Origin: Flaccisagitta enflata
Taxonomy: Eukaryota > Chaetognatha > Sagittoidea > Aphragmophora
Direction of reading: 5' to 3'
DNA length: 64,000 bases
Assembly: GCA_965153355.1 (NCBI GenBank)
Contig: OZ231126.1
Coordinates: 103,416,001-103,480,000 of the forward strand
The stretch's first letter is position 1. Each line of letters begins with the position of its first letter. The notes under the pieces were generated by a model. It was not told the origin of the DNA, did no database searches, and saw only the letters and a program-made list of their open reading frames with translations. Below, piece after piece: positions 23,474 to 32,997 of this stretch. Made by a program: the position numbers and the translations under genes.

Positions 23474-24225
23474 TCACTTACTGACATAATGGTAGACTTT
23501 GTGTCGGTCTTCTTCTTCTTCTTCTCTTTCCTTCGAGGTCGCTTGTTTCTTGCATCGTAATAGTCCTTGGATAATAACCGCTACAACGTTGGTGATAGTG
23601 ATGCCGATGACGGCCCAAGATTGGGACTCCAGCTCATCTGTCTGTTCGTTGATTTGGTTGTACTCCTTTCCGCACATTAGAGGTGACAGGACCAGATCGC
23701 TCCTCTCGAGGCATCGTGAGATGTGGAGCACGTCTTTTCCATTTTTGCCTTTGATGGGGCTAGGACTGATGATGATAAGACACGTTTTGCCATACTCTGT
23801 TGGTAGAAAAGATACAAAAACTTAAATTAAAATTCAGAAATTAGTGTGAACGTTGTCGCTCCCTCGGTGACTGTGGCGCCGATCAGATTAAATAATGCAT
23901 AAAATTTTCTCACCGTATCCAAAATCACGTATGACGGCTTGTTTTGAATCAAGTTGGCAATCGGGCTTTTCTGGACGCGTGCTCAACCATTGGACGATGC
24001 GTTGATTGAAATCGCCATTGCTTTCTCCGTCTCGTTGTTGCGGGGTCTGTGGACAAAATTTTAGCGTTTGCCCTGGATTTTCTTCTTTTCAGCGAAGAAG
24101 GAAAGTTAGGGTAGGGTTAGATAACGAATCTGCTGAATTGGTTTTCTCACCTCTGATTGGTCCTCTACGCTCCCCGGGAGGAGGAGGACGGAGAGAACGA
24201 AGAAGAGGAGGGGGTGGTATCTCAT
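23474..24225 (-). CDS. Three-exon gene: small type I membrane protein
   Basis: Exon 1 (24,225-24,151) starts at ATG and encodes a signal peptide (MRYHPLLFFVLSVLLL). A GT donor follows at 24,150. Exon 2 is 24,046-23,914 and exon 3 is 23,796-23,474. The introns are 104 and 117 bases, both GT-AG with pyrimidine-rich 3' ends, and the reading phase joins exactly (phases 0 and 1). The 176-residue product has an ectodomain with Cys at about 55, 75, 98 and 111, which could form two disulphides. A transmembrane segment follows at about residues 131-149 (AVIGITITNVVAVIIQGLL), then a short Lys/Glu-rich cytoplasmic tail. The start is chosen because signal peptide, splice sites and phase agree. The family is not recognised. 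Introns argue for a host nuclear gene, not for membership of the neighbouring virus-like block. Confidence 0.65.
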
Positions 24226-25075
24226 TTTCACGATTTGTCTGTTGTTCTCTTGTCTTCCACTCGAGGTGATTGTAACTTGTTTGTCAGTATCTTGTCAGTA
24301 TCTTGTCGGTACTTGTCACTTTCAATTACACAACACGCACTTTGTTGATTTGAGAGCGGTCGAGGGTGTTAGGAGGTGAAGTCATTAGATTTTTGCTTTC
24401 GGAAGCAGTCCATTCCTTATGCAGAATTTTAGATTCTGATTTGATTTTGTCTTTAACTTTCCGTCAGCGATTGTTGTTTTTCATAATGCGGAATGATTGT
24501 ACTTCAATTTTCAGCGTGCCTCGAATGGAATGAATGACTGTGAATGTTTAACTCACGTGTTCTTTCGATTGAATGGTATGTTGAGAATTGTGTTCTTATG
24601 TTAGGTATGTTTGAATGAATGGTGGTTTTTCATCTCCGTAACACCTGGAGATTTTCCACATATCAAAAATTTTTTGATTTTTTTTAGATCCGTTCTTTTC
24701 TAAATTTTCTAAGAATTTAGTTTTTAAACGTTTCAATATAGGTCGAGTCCGAGCTTTTCTTTTCTGGACATTATCTTCACCTATCTTACATAGATTGAAG
24801 ATGATCTCCAGGTAGCGTTAGCCGAGTCATGAACTGCCCGGTTCTGACCTTTGATTTTATTATTATTATCAAATTCTCTCTGCCTCTCGCTTTTTGCAAT
24901 TGCTCGACTGCGATCCAATTTCTCTTCAGTCTGGAATATAGCCTCTTTCTTTAGCTCAGTTTCTTTCTCTTTCTCTCTTAATGATAATGATAATTAAGAA
25001 GCTCAGAAATTGATCAGAGACAGATATTCAGCCAGCACGGATGATCATCATTCGGATGATCAATTGAGTACTTTT
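24226..25075. other. No gene seen
   Basis: A short triple repeat of TCTTGTCAGTA lies near 24,280-24,315; otherwise AT-rich with no supported reading frame. It probably contains the promoter and 5' UTR of the membrane-protein gene. Confidence 0.4.
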
Positions 25076-25363
25076 TTACACTACTTGTATCAAACGGGAA
25101 AATGAATTATTGTACAAACAAAAATTCAGCTCCTCGATGCGTCGACAAGATGAAATCCTTTTGGTATGACAAATAAGTTTTTTTGTCTCAAAATTGTAAG
25201 ATGATAGAATAGAATAGGTGTTACCGGCATAAAAAAAAGTCGGTTCTATCAATGTCTTGAATTCAATGTGACAAATCTTATCCTTTTCATCCAAAAACTG
25301 CACTAAACCACTAAGACTCATGCTACGACAAATTTTTAAAGACATCTTTTCTGAATCGCTCAT
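25076..25363 (-). CDS. Unknown 95-residue protein, ATGA-coupled
   Basis: ATG at 25,363 overlaps the stop of the upstream 217-residue frame in an ATGA. The product is 95 residues, Ser/Lys/Cys-rich with no transmembrane segment and no recognised domain. The coupling and orientation place it in the Polinton-like block. It could also be the C-terminal part of the upstream protein after a frameshift, because the overlap is a one-base shift. Confidence 0.45.
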   Translation of the reverse strand: MSDSEKMSLKICRSMSLSGLVQFLDEKDKICHIEFKTLIEPTFFYAGNTYSILSSYNFETKKLICHTKRISSCRRIEELNFCLYNNSFSRLIQVV

Positions 25364-26013
25364 ACATTGTCTTTGGGTTGCCTTTGAAATTTCAGTTGAG
25401 ACACCTCGTCACATAAAATCCAGAGCAAAAATAAAGGACAATTAGCAAAAAACATCACGCACAGGCCATTTCCAATGACCCTGTTTTCACTATAAGATAC
25501 ATTAAATAACTCTTCTACTTTGTTTTTCCAACTCACTCCAGACTTTGACCGCCTCAAATCATAATTTGCCACCAAAGTACTATCTACATTCTTTCCATTT
25601 GCTTTAATGTCAACGTTAGGTCCATTCACAACTACTTCTCCAGAACGCGCAACAGCAGCAGTAGGATTTGCGTCACCCGCAGCAGCAGCGGCAGTAGGAT
25701 TTGCGTCAACTGCAACAGCAGCAGCAGTAGAATTTGCGACACCCGCAGCGGCAGCAGCTCCATTAACAGTCACCTTCGAATCGTTTGAACTCCCATTTGC
25801 TTCCGATGTAACTCCAGAGTCTGTCTCAGGTCTTACTTTCACTGATGCTTCTTTGTATTCACTACAAACAGTTGTATATACAAATTTTTTGCATACAAGG
25901 CAATTCAATTGCTTGCAGAGATCCTCTATAGACGTATAATTTAGTTCAAAATGTCGTATTTCTTCTTTTTTTAAAAAGTTTTTGTCTTCTCCAAAAAACA
26001 TGAAAAACTTCAT
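25360..26013 (-). CDS. Unknown 217-residue protein with Ala-rich repeats and C-terminal hydrophobic segment
   Basis: Starts at ATG 26,013. The N-terminal 55 residues are Phe/Lys/Glu-rich with a Cys pair (CLVC). Residues about 75-125 are low-complexity Ala/Asn/Asp/Val repeats (NPTAAAAAGDA twice). A basic stretch follows, and a hydrophobic segment (CVMFFANCPLFLLWILC) near the C-terminus may span a membrane. It ends in ATGA with the next frame. No homologue is recognised. By position it may be a virion or membrane protein of the element (inference). Confidence 0.5.
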   Translation of the reverse strand: MKFFMFFGEDKNFLKKEEIRHFELNYTSIEDLCKQLNCLVCKKFVYTTVCSEYKEASVKVRPETDSGVTSEANGSSNDSKVTVNGAAAAAGVANSTAAAVAVDANPTAAAAAGDANPTAAVARSGEVVVNGPNVDIKANGKNVDSTLVANYDLRRSKSGVSWKNKVEELFNVSYSENRVIGNGLCVMFFANCPLFLLWILCDEVSQLKFQRQPKDNV

Positions 26014-26022
26014 TTTTATGTT

Positions 26023-26175
26023 TCAATTGTCCAAATTCTCTAAGCGCACAAACACTTTGTCCCTTTCATCGTAGTTAAGAGTCAATCCATTCAAATTCAC
26101 ATGAAAAGAACTTTTTTCCCTCACGTAGCAACCATCTTTACTAGTGTCCACTCTAATTTCCCGCAAAACTTCCAT
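26023..26175 (-). CDS. Short 50-residue frame, possibly minor-capsid N-terminus
   Basis: ATG at 26,175 to TGA at 26,023. It ends nine bases before the ATG of the next frame. The spacing of an Asp-Thr-Ser start, an SFHVNL strand and a VFVRLEN strand reminds me of the N-terminal beta strands of Polinton/adintovirus penton (minor capsid) proteins, which begin similarly. The match is weak and the rest of such a protein is missing, so this may be a truncated remnant or an unrelated small gene. Confidence 0.3.
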   Translation of the reverse strand: MEVLREIRVDTSKDGCYVREKSSFHVNLNGLTLNYDERDKVFVRLENLDN

Positions 26176-26207
26176 TTTACTTAGTTCTCACACTTCATTG
26201 CTTCTTT

Positions 26208-26711
26208 TCAAACAAAATTGCGCAACGCTACATTTCTCCCCTTTCTTCCTACAGGGTCACTACCGCCCCCACCACCATGCTGCACCCCATTTGATGCCGC
26301 GTCAGTGCCATCGCGACTCCAATCGCCAAGGCGAAAATTTACGTTCAAATCGCGGCCAAATCGCATCCGAACATGGGCGACCACCTTCCTTCCGAGCAAA
26401 AACATCACCATCAACACGGCAAAAATGACGAAGAGGCCTTTGATGTACAGACCCAAAGGATCAAGCCATTTCAGCTCAAATTCGACCTCCGGAATTTCGA
26501 TTTCTTTCCATTTCAGCTCAAATTCGATCTCCGGAATTTCAATTTCTTTGGTTGGTACTGTATCCACAAAGGTCGATACCGTGGAATAGCTATCAATGGG
26601 TTCCAAATCCACAGAGTTCGGTCTTGATAATTCTGTGAAAGTCACATTTGTGCTATTTGTCCATAACGGCACCACCGAAACAAATTCGATTCCTGAAGTG
26701 ACATTCATCAT
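26208..26711 (-). CDS. Single-pass membrane protein with duplicated acidic repeat
   Basis: ATG at 26,711, 167 residues. The N-terminal region has sequons NVT, NST and NVT. Two copies of a 14-residue IEIPE-IEFELKW repeat follow (about residues 57-82), then a transmembrane segment (GLFVIFAVLMVMFLLG, about 90-107) and an Arg/Gly-rich tail. There is no clear cleaved signal peptide. Layout resembles the 126-residue protein at 21.7-22.1 kb (glycosylated N-terminus, one span, Gly/Pro-rich tail), but sequences are not alike. Within a virus-like block such a protein could be an envelope or internal-membrane component; this is inference. Confidence 0.5.
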   Translation of the reverse strand: MMNVTSGIEFVSVVPLWTNSTNVTFTELSRPNSVDLEPIDSYSTVSTFVDTVPTKEIEIPEIEFELKWKEIEIPEVEFELKWLDPLGLYIKGLFVIFAVLMVMFLLGRKVVAHVRMRFGRDLNVNFRLGDWSRDGTDAASNGVQHGGGGGSDPVGRKGRNVALRNFV

Positions 26712-26787
26712 TTTTTTTTTCTGTTACACACAAAGTAAAACACGATTTTATACATTTTTGAAGTGAAATAGGGCTTTTTGCTACCTT

Positions 26788-27920
26788 CTACAGTGAAATA
26801 TGTATATACACCATCATTTTCCCCACAGCACTCTCCCCTAAACAATTCAGGTACCGCGCATAGCCTATTGTCATGTTTTTAAACACCTTTAATTCGTAGT
26901 ATGAGAATTTGGCCTCAGATACAGGGGCAAGACTATACACATTGCCCAAAAGAAAGTAAAATAGACCATAGTAGTTAAACCGTTGCAAAACGATATAGTA
27001 ACGATCACCAAAGCTTCCATGGCTTTCCTTAAAACCTAGATTCTCTTTAGCACTGTTTTTTGTACCTTTACTACACAGTACAACTCAATATTCATTGGAT
27101 TTTTGAGATTTTTTTTCAAATACTTCCTACTTTTAATCCTATAAGAGTGTTTCATCATGGCGACCTGTTTTGGGTTTTGATTTATCATATCTTTACTTGA
27201 ATAGCCGTTAAACACAGCACGACCTCGACTATTCATGATTTTTGAACTGCCAGTAGTCTCTCTGGCCACTTCATGACTCCACTGCTCTCATCATTTTGCA
27301 GGCTTCTCTCAATCATCATTTTTGCCGTTCTAATAGCCTGCTCAGCGAAAACAGAACCCTTACCCTTCCTCTCACGTCTTCTAGGTGGTCTAGGGTTAGA
27401 TTTAATGCCATGCATTTTTAAAATCGATCCAAAAAGATTTGAGCCAAATTCCTGGCCATAGTCGCTACTGAACCTTTTGAAGCGTTCAGGCAAATAATCA
27501 GAGTTATAAAACACCAATTCAAAAGCTGCAATCACATCTTTTGCACGAGTTGACTTCAACGGGGCCAAAAATGTCATGAATGACAACGAATCAATTAACA
27601 ACAGAATCATTTTTGTAGCGTCAGTCCCATACTGTCGATATTTACTAAAAAAGGCTAAATCAACATGCATCCAGTAAAAAAAATCAGGTGCCAAAAATCA
27701 TGGCAAGTCTGGATGTCTCCTTTAATCTTTCAGAATCATTTCGTATGACCAAACCGCTGGACTGATGCCCTTCAAGAAATTCTTCTATTTCTTCTTTTTT
27801 TACATCAAATCCTCTTTTACTTAAATATTTATGAATTTCATTCTTATTCTTTGTCAGAAACAGCGGAGATTCTTTCTTCTGAAGCGCAGAAGTCAAAGTT
27901 TTTCTCACACTAGAACTCAT
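26788..27920 (-). pseudogene. INT: Polinton-type retroviral-like integrase, frameshifted
   Basis: The gene starts at ATG 27,920, overlapping the stop of the previous gene (ATGA). Segment 27,920-27,684 is the N-terminal region with an EEIEEFL motif typical of this integrase group. Segment 27,694-27,233 is the DDE core: Asp in WMHVDL, Asp in SSDYGQEF and Glu in SVFAEQ, the last two 40 residues apart. Segment 27,269-27,036 continues past the core, and a fourth frame ending at 26,788 carries a C-terminal Tyr/Phe-rich domain with FSYYELKVF, as in the chromodomain-like tail of these enzymes. At least three single-base shifts break it, two of them at T5 and A5 runs. It would catalyse insertion of the element's linear DNA. 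All three catalytic residues remain. Confidence 0.75.
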
Positions 27921-28795
27921 TTTCGCACCCTCTTTTTCTTCCCAGTGTCTGGAGCGACCAAGGCAGACTTCCACGCCTCGTCCAACTTTGCAGTCCACCT
28001 AGGAGGTCGGCGTAAAGACTTCAAAGATTGGTCATCAAGGCCAAATTTTTTCGCAGCCGGCGTCAAATTTTCCTCCTCCTCATCCGCGCCTCTTCGACGC
28101 TTCCTCCCTTTCTCCTTCACTTCCTGCCGTCCTACCGACGATTCATCTGCCACAACAGGCGCGTCCGACGTGTTATTTTCAACAGCACCATCTACAGCTT
28201 CATTCGCGTCAACTCCAATATCTTCATTGTTTGCAGGTACCACATTTAAGGCAGCTTTATCCTTTTCTCTTATGGTACTAATTTTTATTAAATCGTCTTT
28301 GATCGCAACGGAATCGCCCGATCGAATTGCGTGTACAGCAGTTTTTATATGCAAAAGTCCCTCCAAAAATAGAGTTAATCCTATCGGTAAATTAGCCGCG
28401 TCATTTTTCACACAGAATTGAATCAAATTTTTTATATTCGTGAATCTGATGGTTTCGGATGCTACAATGATCTCGAGAGAGTTTCTATCGTAGCTCATAT
28501 ACTCACTTTGGTTTATTGACTGCAAAATAGTCTCACCCAATTCTCTTTCTTTGGCACCATTCAAATCACTTAAAATTACATCATATTCACTTCTTGAAGC
28601 CGCTGCATCGCCGTTGTTCACGCCATTGTCCGGTCTTGAATTGATTGCTTCCCCACTTTTCAGCAAGGATAACTTTTTTCCATCAATCAATCCTTTTATC
28701 CGTTCTATTTTTTGCTCGCACGATATGCCCGTGTCATCTATAACTGCAGTCAAATGTGGTGATTTTATGTATGACGTCTGTGTGCTTCTACTCAT
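27918..28795 (-). CDS. 292-residue nuclear-type protein upstream of integrase
   Basis: The first ATG in frame is at 28,795 (the frame opens slightly upstream with no ATG). An N-terminal helical region precedes a predicted alpha/beta region (about residues 95-180). A disordered, acidic linker follows, with a strong basic nuclear-localisation-like cluster (KEKGRKRRRG) next to DEEEE. The C-terminus is basic (KKKRVRK) and has Trp-containing short motifs (PPRWTAKLDEAW). It ends in ATGA with the integrase. The middle part recalls an uncharacterised conserved protein of Polintons, but I am not certain. It is the longest intact frame of the block and lies downstream of three 44-base repeats that may hold its promoter. 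Confidence 0.6.
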
Positions 28796-28816
28796 TGTTT
28801 TTCCCACAAAATTCTA

Positions 28817-28945
28817 ATCCAAACTTGGACTATAATTCGGCCTGAATAGGTGTCATTCCACTTCAACCTTGGACTATAGTTCAATCTGGGTAGGTGTCAT
28901 TTCAATTCAGCCCTGGACTATAATTCATTCTGAGTAGATGTCTTT
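28817..28945 (-). repeat. Three 44 bp direct repeats upstream of the 292-residue gene
   Basis: Units with GGACTATAATTC start at about 28,825, 28,869 and 28,913, an exact 44-base period with a few substitutions. The nearest unit ends about 20 bases from the gene's ATG (28,795). Their location suits a promoter or enhancer array, or a replication-related repeat. Confidence 0.8.
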
Positions 28946-28984
28946 AATCGTCACATTCAATGCAATTGCTGATAAAATCAGCTA

Positions 28985-29275
28985 TCAAGTAATTATTAAA
29001 AAGTTTTTTCTCCCTTTCATCGCACTTGATAAATCTTTTTTTCGTTTTTTCAACGAGATTTTATCATCCTTTAAAAAATTCAGTAATTTTTTAAATTTTA
29101 AAATTTTACGACGAGTTGACGATGAGAAACAGGATTTCAGTTTTTTCTTTTTGGAATTGCTTATAATTTCGACAACGCAAAGAAACACGTTTCTCTTTTA
29201 TTGTTTGTCAAACAATGTATCTGTCACACAAGCTTCCAGTAGGGCCTTCAGATTTTTCTTTTTTCTGCAAGCCAT
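28985..29275 (-). pseudogene. Small basic protein of Polinton-like type, one in-frame stop
   Basis: A single frame runs from ATG 29,275 to the stop at 28,985 (96 codons), interrupted by one TAA at 29,198-29,200. It is very Lys/Arg-rich. A CVVE motif is followed by Lys-rich helices and a KISLKKRKKDL stretch. This fits the pattern of a short conserved basic protein of Polinton/adintovirus genomes that has Cys-x-x-Glu, then Lys-rich helices. That family is recognised from memory of its layout, so the link is moderate. It lies directly downstream of the ATPase, consistent with such elements. Confidence 0.5.
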
Positions 29276-29291
29276 GAGTCATCCTTTTTGC

Positions 29292-29967
29292 CTACTTGGC
29301 ATCTACCTCGCCTTCGTCACTCAGCTCGCTCTCACTTGACTGGTGAAATGATAAAACTGGTCCAGGTTGACTCATCATCACATTTGTAAAAACCGTAGGA
29401 CGTTTCATGTGTGTCGATATGCAAATTACCATGCATTGATATTGTTGGCTTTGCACATGTTTCTCGAACAAGGTCCATAAAGACGCATCACCCTTCACTG
29501 GAATTAAGTAGTTTTTTAGGTATCTCCTTAAACTCCGGGCCTCATGACTGGTTTAAAAGAGAATGAGATGGGTACTGTTATTCAGCATAGGATTCAATTT
29601 TGACGATTTTAAAAACATTTCAAAACTTTGCGTTGAATACATTAATATGATGCCATAATGATGGACCCAGATTTGACTCATGACCAACAAAATTTCTCGT
29701 AGCTTTTCGTTGCTTCCAGTCTGAGGTGCAAAATCATCCACAATAATCACCGCACTGTTTTTATCAATACCTACTTGTTCAATGAAATCTTCTTCTGGCA
29801 TTTTTCGCAAAAAAAGACTTTTAATGTCCTTTTCAGTTGACAAAAATTTTTTCGTTTTTGATTACTGCGTCACACTCTTCTTGATAAAACCAAACCAACT
29901 TAGTAGGCTTCACCCACAAATGATTTTCATGGTCTTTTATGGTCTCGTAGAAAAAAGTGCTTTTTCC
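29292..29967 (-). pseudogene. A32-like FtsK/HerA packaging ATPase, 5'-truncated and broken
   Basis: The visible start is a partial Walker A (GKST at 29,967-29,956), preceded by an in-frame stop; the usual Gly-rich lead-in is missing. This first frame ends at 29,833. A one-base shift at an A6T5 run leads into the frame 29,843-29,292, with Walker B (AVIIVDDF, about 29,750-29,730), the conserved HHYGI...TQSF sensor region and a STHLILF strand. A TAA at 29,553 interrupts it, then the same frame continues for 86 codons to 29,292. Domain order and spacing match the A32-like genome-packaging ATPases of Polintons, adintoviruses and large DNA viruses. These pump DNA into capsids, so its presence implies a virion-forming ancestor. 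As sequenced it cannot be functional. Confidence 0.75.
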
Positions 29968-30094
29968 TTTAAATCAACAATAGATATGTACTCAATTCTT
30001 TAAACTATTGCCAGTGACACACAATAACAAAATAATGTCCTAAACCTAAACATATACAGACTTAAAAGTAGATTTTTAAAAAAATTTTAAAATT

Positions 30095-30600
30095 TTGGTA
30101 AAAGTAGATGGTCTCGGGCCTGAATTTAGAATTTCAACATAAGTGGCAATTTAATAAAAGAAAAATAGTAAAAGTAGATGGTCTCAGGCCTGAATTTAGA
30201 ATTTCAACATAAGTGGCAATTTGATAAAAAAAAATAGTAAAAGTAGATGGTCTCAGGCCTGGTTTAGAATTTCAACATAAGTGGCAATTTGATAAAAAAA
30301 TAGTAAAAGTAGATGGTCTCAGGCCTGAATTTAAATTTCAACTTAAATGTCAATTTTGAAAAAAAATAAATTTTAGTAAAAGTAGATGGTCTCAGGCCTG
30401 AATTTAGAATTTCAACTTAAATGTCAATTTCAAAATAAAAATTTAAAATTTTCGTAATAGTAGAGGGTCTTTAGCCTGGTTTTGTAAAAACCTCAAATTT
30501 TAAATTCAACTTAAAACTCAATTTTAAATTTTTAGTAAAAGTAGAGGGTCCTACGCGTGAATTTAGAAAACTTCAAAACTATTTTCAAATAAAATCAAAA
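30095..30600. repeat. 66-81 bp tandem array (about 7 units)
   Basis: AGTAGATGGTCTC (later AGTAGAGGGTC) begins units at 30,103, 30,173, 30,242, 30,308, 30,381, 30,459 and 30,540. The units diverge and lengthen from 66-70 to 81 bases toward higher coordinates. The array directly abuts the broken ATPase and marks the right edge of the Polinton-like block. Confidence 0.85.
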
Positions 30601-30742
30601 AAGTAGGAAATCCTTAAAAAAATTATTATTTTGAGTATTTATCTATTGCTGACCACAAGCTGAAGCTCCCATACAAATCAGGAGGCTACCAGGTGGATAT
30701 TTATGACATTTACTCGAATAAAATTGCTTTCCACTTTGATCC

Positions 30743-31400
30743 ATGATTCTAATAAAAATTTCTAAAAATTTCCTATTATATATCTCAATTATTTTATCTT
30801 CCTCTTCCACCTCCATATATCTCCTTTATCTTACTTCTCTTCCTCTTTTATCCTCCTCATTTCTCTTCCTCTTTTTCTCTTCCTTTTCCCCTTACCTCCA
30901 TTATGGCACAATTTTTTCTTTCTTTCTTTCCCCCTTTCCTCTATTTCTTTCTTCTCTTCCTTTTCCTATTTCTTTCTGTTATAATTTTTTCTTTTTTCTC
31001 TTCCGCATTCACACGTCACTTCTCTTCCTCCTTTTCACGCGCCCAATATTCATCCTTAACTCCTCCTCCTCATTTGTCATCTGTCATCTGTCATCTGTCA
31101 TCTGTCACTGCATCTCTGTCATCAGTCATCTGTCATGTGTCATCTGTCACTGCGGCTCTAGACCTTTCACATCACAACCTCTACAACTATACAGTCTACT
31201 TCTACCTTTTCTCATATTCATTATCAAGCCTCAAAACCCTACCACCTTTTTTTTTCAAATTGCTATCTCTTACCTTTGTCTCAAATCCTTACCTCTCTTA
31301 TTTTTATTTCAACCATTTCAAAATCTTCTTCTTTCATTTCCTATTCTCTATTCTTATTTTTCGTGAAAAAATTTTTTAACACTTTTTTCTTCTCAGGTAC
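30743..31400 (+). repeat. Pyrimidine-rich region with TCATCTG repeats
   Basis: A long T/C-rich stretch yields a Phe/Ser/Leu open frame that is compositional only. Inside, 31,075-31,160 is a 7-base TCATCTG tandem repeat. Confidence 0.7.
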
Positions 31401-31409
31401 TACCAAAAC

Positions 31410-31610
31410 CTAATTTCTACCATAAAAACAATTTTCCACCATTAAAACCAAATTTCCACCATCTAAAACCAAATTTCCACCATCTAAATCCAAATTTCTA
31501 CCATATAAAACCTTATTTCTACCATGTAAAAGCCTTATTTCTACCATGCAAAGCCTAATTTCCACCATGCAAAGCCTAATTTCTACCAATCCAAAACCTT
31601 TCTTGTCACA
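31410..31610 (+). repeat. 18-20 bp tandem array (AAATTTCYACCAT)
   Basis: About nine imperfect units built on AAACCAAATTTCTACCAT. The matching minus-strand frame has repeats of VEIRL and DGGNLV and is an artefact. Confidence 0.8.
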
Positions 31611-32567
31611 TATAAAAACCTCATTTGTACCTATAGAAAACCTCAAAAGTACCCACTTAACTCTTGTATTCCTCCATTGGTTTTTTATTGCTTCTCATTT
31701 TGACATCTATAAAAGCCTCATTTCTACCCAAGAAAACCATTTTGAACATATAAAGGCCTCATTTCTACCATCATTTCTTTCCTGCTTCTTCCTTTTTCTT
31801 CATACTTCCTCAAAGGTTTTTCTATATTCCCTTCTTGGGTTCTTCACTTTGCTTTTAGGTTTCATATCTTTCTTTACTTTCATAACCTCCTTCCAACTTC
31901 AACTCAAATGGTAGAAAATTGCCTTGCTTCTTCCTTCTCTCACGAAATCGTATTTGTAGCTAGTCCATCAGCAGAAATCCTTTCATTCATACTCTTCTCT
32001 CCTCCTCTCTTCTCTACTCTTCTTCTTCTCCTTCTCCTCCTCGCCGAAAACGTAGGATTCCCCTCTGCTGAAACTCTCTGCCTTTCTTCTTTTCAAATTT
32101 GCTCTCTCTCTCCGGAGTTCACGAGTTAGAGATTTGAGGCTTATAAATTCTACCATTCTGCAAATCCTCTGCAACCGCTGCGTTTCCTACTTTAGCAAAT
32201 TGCTGAGCTCCTCCTCCTCCTCCTTATTGGCCTTGCAAAAGGCTTCCACTAGATTATGGGCAGGAGACTTTGGGCAGGAGCGGTCATCTTTAGCTAGCTC
32301 GTAGTTATTTCTTTGTTAGGAAATGGTAATAGTAGAGGGTATTTCTCCACGTTTTCACAGCCTCATGAGTTTGACCGCTATAGGATAAATGCAGAATGTG
32401 AAAATAATCCTTACTACTCTATCTCTATCTCTTTTGAAGGCTTCGGCCAAAAAAATGATGTTCTTATAAAAAATAAAAAATGTATACTATTCATAAAAAC
32501 CTGAACACTTCTTTCTATTTCAAAGGACAAAAAAGAGTGCTGTTTATACAAGACAAAATGTGTTACA
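31611..32567. other. No gene seen
   Basis: T-rich sequence with scattered copies of the preceding array motif and no supported reading frame. Confidence 0.4.
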
Positions 32568-32713
32568 CAGTTGAAACCTACTATAACGCTAGTGGTTAGA
32601 CTGAAAAACCAGTTTTCAAGTAAACAAATATAACTTAAAATTTCATATAAATTCATGTAAATAATAAAGCAATACAATAAAACTTATGAATTTGTTATAA
32701 TGAGTTTCAACTG
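32568..32713. mobile_element. pogo/Tigger-like MITE (146 bp)
   Basis: Terminal inverted repeats CAGTTGAAACCTACTATAAC and the complement of TTATAATGAGTTTCAACTG bound a 146-base AT-rich element with no coding. The CAGTTGAA..TATAAC termini are typical of pogo/Tigger elements. TA is present on the right; the left TA is mutated. Confidence 0.65.
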
Positions 32714-32997
32714 TAACGATAGTTATAAATATTGTCTACTTAGAATATTTTATCTCACTTCTTGGTCTCAACCGCATAGGGTAAGAATGTGATATGTCAT
32801 CTCTCAAAAAGCATCCGCGATCCAGGGCTAGATCTTGATGCAGCATCTGGCCATATTCTCCATACTCTCTTTAAAGTAAGAAGCCAGCTCTGGCCCTCTT
32901 AACATCATCACAATGTGGAGCAAGAAAGCAATCCCATATAGCGTGTGTTGGTCCACTTCAGGATCCTGAGTCTCTTTCTTACCTTTTCAGTTGATTA

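Larger units (their letters stand above)
25076..30000 (-). mobile_element. Polinton/adintovirus-like relic (all genes on minus strand)
   Basis: Reading leftward from 30,000: A32-like packaging ATPase, small basic protein, 292-residue protein, retroviral-type integrase, a membrane protein, and three small unknown proteins. Co-occurrence of an A32-type ATPase with a DDE integrase of this type is diagnostic of Maverick/Polinton elements and the related adintoviruses (established knowledge). Genes are tightly packed with two ATGA overlaps. The ATPase and integrase are broken by frameshifts and a stop. I see no protein-primed DNA polymerase B, major capsid or terminal inverted repeats, so the element is incomplete or partly deleted. 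Confidence 0.7.

Noticed and set aside
12700-24000. LTR pair for retroelement 1
   Set aside because: Reading both flanks I found no direct repeat of useful length; a self-alignment would be decisive.
30743-31379. 207-residue plus-strand frame with many Phe and Leu
   Set aside because: Pyrimidine-rich composition, no domain, interrupted by TCATCTG tandem repeats.
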